Below the pieces are notes generated by a model, which saw only the letters and a program-made list of their open reading frames with translations, did not search any database and was not told where the DNA came from. Position numbers and translations under genes: made by a program. Positions 61,597-64,000 of a stretch of 64,000 bases of DNA are shown here, in pieces; the first letter of the stretch is position 1, and every line of letters starts with the position of its first letter. The DNA is from Candidatus Planktophila lacus (GTDB lineage Bacteria; Actinomycetota; Actinomycetes; Nanopelagicales; Nanopelagicaceae). The stretch spans positions 1,302,001 through 1,366,000 of the forward strand of contig NZ_CP016780.1 of the NCBI RefSeq assembly GCF_002288325.1. Reading direction: 5' to 3'.

Positions 61597-62568
61597 ATGA
61601 TCGTTGACTACGCCTTGTATCAAAATGGAGTTCGCTACAAAGAACCTTCTAATCTCCCTGAGTTAATTAGTAAAGCGCGCAATGGCGAAGGTTTTATCTG
61701 GTTGGGGCTAGCTGAGCCAACCCCAAATGAATTTGAGAAAATAGTAGGAGATTTTAGATTCCATCCTTTAGCAGTCGAAGATGCAATCACCGCTCATCAA
61801 CGCCCAAAATTTGAAGAGTATCCGGGAGTGCAAGCGTTTGTTTTAAAAACCGCATTTTATGACGAGAGTAGTAGTCAAGTCTCAACTGGTGAAATCTTCT
61901 GTTTCATCGGAGATTACTTCATCGTCGTTGTTCGCCACGGAAATGGTGCACCACTTGTTAATACGCGCCATGCCCTCGAAAGTAATCCTGAGCAGTTGGC
62001 CAAAGGCCCTTACGCAGTTATGCATGCAATTCTCGATCATGTTATCGATTGTTATATTGATATTTCTATTGAATTAGAAAATGACGTGGTTGGAGTGGAG
62101 CAGAAAGTATTTAGCGGAACTTCCAAAACGGTATCGCGAGATATTTACCTGCTAAAGCGAGAAATTATCGAATTCCGTCATGCGATTGATCCGCTTCTTT
62201 CGCCGCTACAACACATTGCAAGTGTGGGCGCACGTAATATTCCTGAATCGCTAACGCCGTTTTTCCGCGACACTCTTGATCACCTTGCGCGCGCATCTGA
62301 TGCCGCTGCTGGATTGGATTCATTGCTTGCATCTGCGCTACAGGCAGATTTAGCGCAAGTTCAAGTGCAACAAAATGCAGATATGCGAAAGATTACTTCT
62401 TACGTAGCTTTAGCATCGGTCCCAACAATGGTCGCTGGTATTTATGGCATGAACTTTGATGTAATGCCTGAATTACGCTGGAAATTTGGCTATCCGTTGG
62501 TCCTTGGGTCTCTCGTACTTTTAACTGGGCTCTTGTATCGCAAGTTTAAAAAATCCGGTTGGCTCTAG
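61597..62568 (+). CDS. corA: CorA-family magnesium/cobalt transporter
   Basis: 323-aa pentameric divalent-cation channel. Cytoplasmic N-terminal alpha/beta domain (~1-230), long stalk helix, two C-terminal TM helices (~268-288 and ~297-315) with the signature GMNFDVMPEL between them (GMN near 284-286). A basic C-terminal tail (RKFKKSGWL) is typical. The ATG has GGAG 10 nt upstream. Convergent with rplI across a shared terminator. Confidence 0.95.
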   Translation: MIVDYALYQNGVRYKEPSNLPELISKARNGEGFIWLGLAEPTPNEFEKIVGDFRFHPLAVEDAITAHQRPKFEEYPGVQAFVLKTAFYDESSSQVSTGEIFCFIGDYFIVVVRHGNGAPLVNTRHALESNPEQLAKGPYAVMHAILDHVIDCYIDISIELENDVVGVEQKVFSGTSKTVSRDIYLLKREIIEFRHAIDPLLSPLQHIASVGARNIPESLTPFFRDTLDHLARASDAAAGLDSLLASALQADLAQVQVQQNADMRKITSYVALASVPTMVAGIYGMNFDVMPELRWKFGYPLVLGSLVLLTGLLYRKFKKSGWL

Positions 62569-62581
62569 TTTTTCTAAAGAA

Positions 62582-62613
62582 AAAACCCCGACCGAATTAA
62601 CGGCCGGGGTTTT
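62582..62613. terminator. Bidirectional intrinsic terminator between corA and rplI
   Basis: AAAACCCCG-A-CCG / CGG-C-CGGGGTTTT stem (13 positions, one A-C mismatch) around AATTAA, with A/T-rich tails on both sides. It serves both convergent genes. Confidence 0.9.
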
Positions 62614-62637
62614 ACTTAATCAATTACAACCAAGAAA

Positions 62638-63087
62638 TTACTTGGCAGCGACAACCTTTACGGTCACTGTTGCAACAACTGAATGTGCAAGTGAGACCTT
62701 AACTGTGTGCTCGCCAGCCTTCTTGATATGTCCAGCAGTCTTGATGCTGTGACGGTCGATATCGACGCCTGCTGCTGCCTTGATAGCTGCTGCGATGTCT
62801 TTATCTGTGACAGAACCGAATAGGCGGCCAGCTGTTCCAGCTTTAACTGAAACTGTAACTGCTGCCTTTTCAAGTGATGCCTTGATCTCTTTAGCGTGAT
62901 CGATATCGCGGACTTCACGTGCAGCGCGAGCGCGACGGATTCCTTCGATCTGCTTTTCGCCACCAAGTGACCATGCGATTGCAACGCCACGTGGCAACAA
63001 GAAGTTGCGTGCGTAGCCATCTTTGACAGTTACTACATCGCCGGCTGAACCGAGCTTTGTAACTTCGCGAGTAAGGATAAGTTTCAT
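62638..63087 (-). CDS. rplI: 50S ribosomal protein L9
   Basis: 149-aa L9, standard length. N-terminal domain MKLILTREVTKLGSAGDVVTVKDGYARNFLLPRGVA is diagnostic (shown in family by KDGYARNFLLP), followed by the connecting helix and C-terminal domain with GRLFGSVTDKDIAAAI. GGGGGAATGA provides a Shine-Dalgarno. Last gene of the ssb-rpsR-rplI run. Confidence 0.97.
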   Translation of the reverse strand: MKLILTREVTKLGSAGDVVTVKDGYARNFLLPRGVAIAWSLGGEKQIEGIRRARAAREVRDIDHAKEIKASLEKAAVTVSVKAGTAGRLFGSVTDKDIAAAIKAAAGVDIDRHSIKTAGHIKKAGEHTVKVSLAHSVVATVTVKVVAAK

Positions 63088-63101
63088 ATTCTCATTCCCC
63101 C

Positions 63102-63389
63102 TTAGCGAGCTGTCGATGTGTAAGGCAAGAGCGCAACTTCACGGCTGTTCTTGACAGCTGTTGCGACCGAGCGTTGGTGTTGTGTGCATGCGCCAGTGAC
63201 GCGACGAGCGCGGATTTTGCCGCGATCGGAAATGTACTTGCGAAGTGTGGCGATATCTTTGTAATCGATATATGTCACCTTGTCGCGGCAGAAGCTGCAA
63301 GGCTTCTTCTTGAACTTCTTATTTAGGGCTGCAGCTTTTGCGCCCTTATTTTTCGGTTCCTTGAGGTTCCGGTTATTTCTTGCTCCCAT
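63102..63389 (-). CDS. rpsR: 30S ribosomal protein S18
   Basis: 95-aa S18, somewhat longer than E. coli S18 (75 aa) through a basic N-terminal extension. Family core: [26 protein letters not shown] and [24 protein letters not shown] plus the later Cys in GAC resemble the Zn-binding (C+) S18 form. AAGGAG precedes the ATG by 7 nt. Confidence 0.97.
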   Translation of the reverse strand: MGARNNRNLKEPKNKGAKAAALNKKFKKKPCSFCRDKVTYIDYKDIATLRKYISDRGKIRARRVTGACTQHQRSVATAVKNSREVALLPYTSTAR

Positions 63390-63450
63390 TGTGGTGCTCC
63401 TTTTAAGTGGGCCCTAGGTGTTTAAGCTAGGAATGGATGGACTGGTTTAT

Positions 63451-63467
63451 AAGGCTTAACTAGCCTT
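63451..63467 (-). repeat. Small hairpin between ssb and rpsR
   Basis: AAGGCT - TAACT - AGCCTT, a 6-bp stem directly after the ssb stop. On the minus strand there is no U-tract after it, so it is more likely a processing or weak attenuation element than a terminator. Confidence 0.35.
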
Positions 63468-63474
63468 TTTTACT

Positions 63475-63984
63475 TTAGAAGGGTGGTTCTTCAGAGGTTG
63501 TGGTTGCCCATCCTCCGCCTGTATTGCTTGTTGAAGCAGCAGCCCATGGGTCGTCATTAAATGACTCTCCGCCGGTTGCAGCTGGTGCAGAGAATCCGCC
63601 ACTTGTTCCGCCTGCGCGTTGTGCACGAACCACCTTTGCAGTTGCGTTACGTAGTGATGGACCAACTTCATCAACTTCTACCTCAAAAACAGTGCGCTTT
63701 TCACCTTCTTTAGTTTCATATGAACGCTGCTTTAGTCGACCAGAGAGAATGACGCGCATTCCCTTTGTTAACGACTCTGCAACGTTCTCAGCAGCTTGAC
63801 GCCAGATCTGACATTGAAGGAAGAGGCTCTCGCCATCTTTCCATTCGTTAGTTGTCTTATCTAGATAACGAGGTGTTGAGGCAACGCGAAATTTTGCGAC
63901 GGCCGCACCTGATGGTGTGAAACGAAGCTCGGGATCGTCAACTAGGTTGCCGATCATTGTGATTGTTGTATCTCCTGCTGCCAT
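63475..63984 (-). CDS. ssb: Single-stranded DNA-binding protein
   Basis: 169-aa SSB that coats single-stranded DNA at forks. OB-fold ~1-115: [31 protein letters not shown] (opening strand pair), [19 protein letters not shown] and [17 protein letters not shown] Gly/Ser-rich linker leads to the acidic tip EEPPF, which docks DnaG, RecG and others. GAGG precedes the ATG. The usual upstream rpsF would lie beyond the window edge. Confidence 0.97.
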   Translation of the reverse strand: MAAGDTTITMIGNLVDDPELRFTPSGAAVAKFRVASTPRYLDKTTNEWKDGESLFLQCQIWRQAAENVAESLTKGMRVILSGRLKQRSYETKEGEKRTVFEVEVDEVGPSLRNATAKVVRAQRAGGTSGGFSAPAATGGESFNDDPWAAASTSNTGGGWATTTSEEPPF

Positions 63985-64000
63985 TTTTTACCTCTTCTCT

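Overview
The window looks like chromosomal DNA of a small-genome, moderate-GC actinobacterium, most likely a freshwater planktonic lineage of the acI / Ca. Nanopelagicales type. This placement rests on gene families and layout, not on a marker-gene tree. Supporting points are the actinobacterial PstP-PknB-TrpG-CrgA block, an Sdh1-type succinate dehydrogenase, a FadE5-like acyl-CoA dehydrogenase, an LmeA-like DUF2993 protein, an FprA-type ferredoxin reductase, and a single-block rpsR-rplI-dnaB-ssb cluster. Genes are tightly packed, with many 1-4 bp overlaps. No gene-free stretch exceeds about 270 bases. There are no transposases, phage genes or CRISPR arrays.

Layout. 1-5 kb: a partial ABC-F ATPase, tryptophan catabolism (kynU-kynA), a PGPGW membrane protein and a MurG-like glycosyltransferase. 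5-28.9 kb: a dense carbohydrate-catabolism region. It holds a class III aminotransferase, a P-loop kinase, rbsD/rbsK, oxidoreductases, an aldolase, a ManA-like protein, an FGGY kinase, a polyphosphate-glucokinase-like protein and araB-araD. Next come a likely D-apionate operon (oxidoisomerase, TIM-barrel protein, SDR, D-apionate-lactonase-like protein), a ribose/fructose-type ABC importer, and a GMC / AroE / IolE / IolG / SDR group. 29-34 kb: tRNA-Arg, a secreted 5'-nucleotidase, fprA, a YefM-RelE-type toxin-antitoxin pair, a DUF2993 protein and tRNA-Ser(GCT). 34-39.7 kb: a TIM-barrel sugar isomerase, an FGGY kinase and a split transketolase, interrupted by an exact 1414-bp tandem duplication that creates a kinase-transketolase chimera. 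39.7-49.3 kb: Xaa-Pro aminopeptidase, two crcB genes appended to sdhCAB, tRNA-Ser(TGA), a HAD phosphatase, serS, pheA and a GDPD. 49.3-64 kb: the PstP/PknB/CrgA block, a two-component system, htpX-lemA, dcd, acyl-CoA dehydrogenase, an EamA exporter, dnaB, corA, rplI, rpsR and ssb. Genes of this last set commonly lie near the origin.

How it works together. The main hypothesis is that the organism imports a branched pentose or its acid, possibly D-apiose / D-apionate, through the RbsB-type transporter at 20.4-23.5 kb. It would process this by two known routes: an oxidative one (ApnL-like lactonase, ApnO-like oxidoisomerase, 16.1-20.3 kb) and an isomerase-kinase-transketolase one (34.0-39.6 kb). 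Apiose is a cell-wall sugar of aquatic plants such as duckweed, which would suit a freshwater habitat. Substrate assignment is inference from family resemblance and gene order. No local transcription factor accompanies the sugar genes. At many genes a TAnnnT hexamer sits 6-7 nt before the start codon with no Shine-Dalgarno sequence, suggesting widespread leaderless transcripts.
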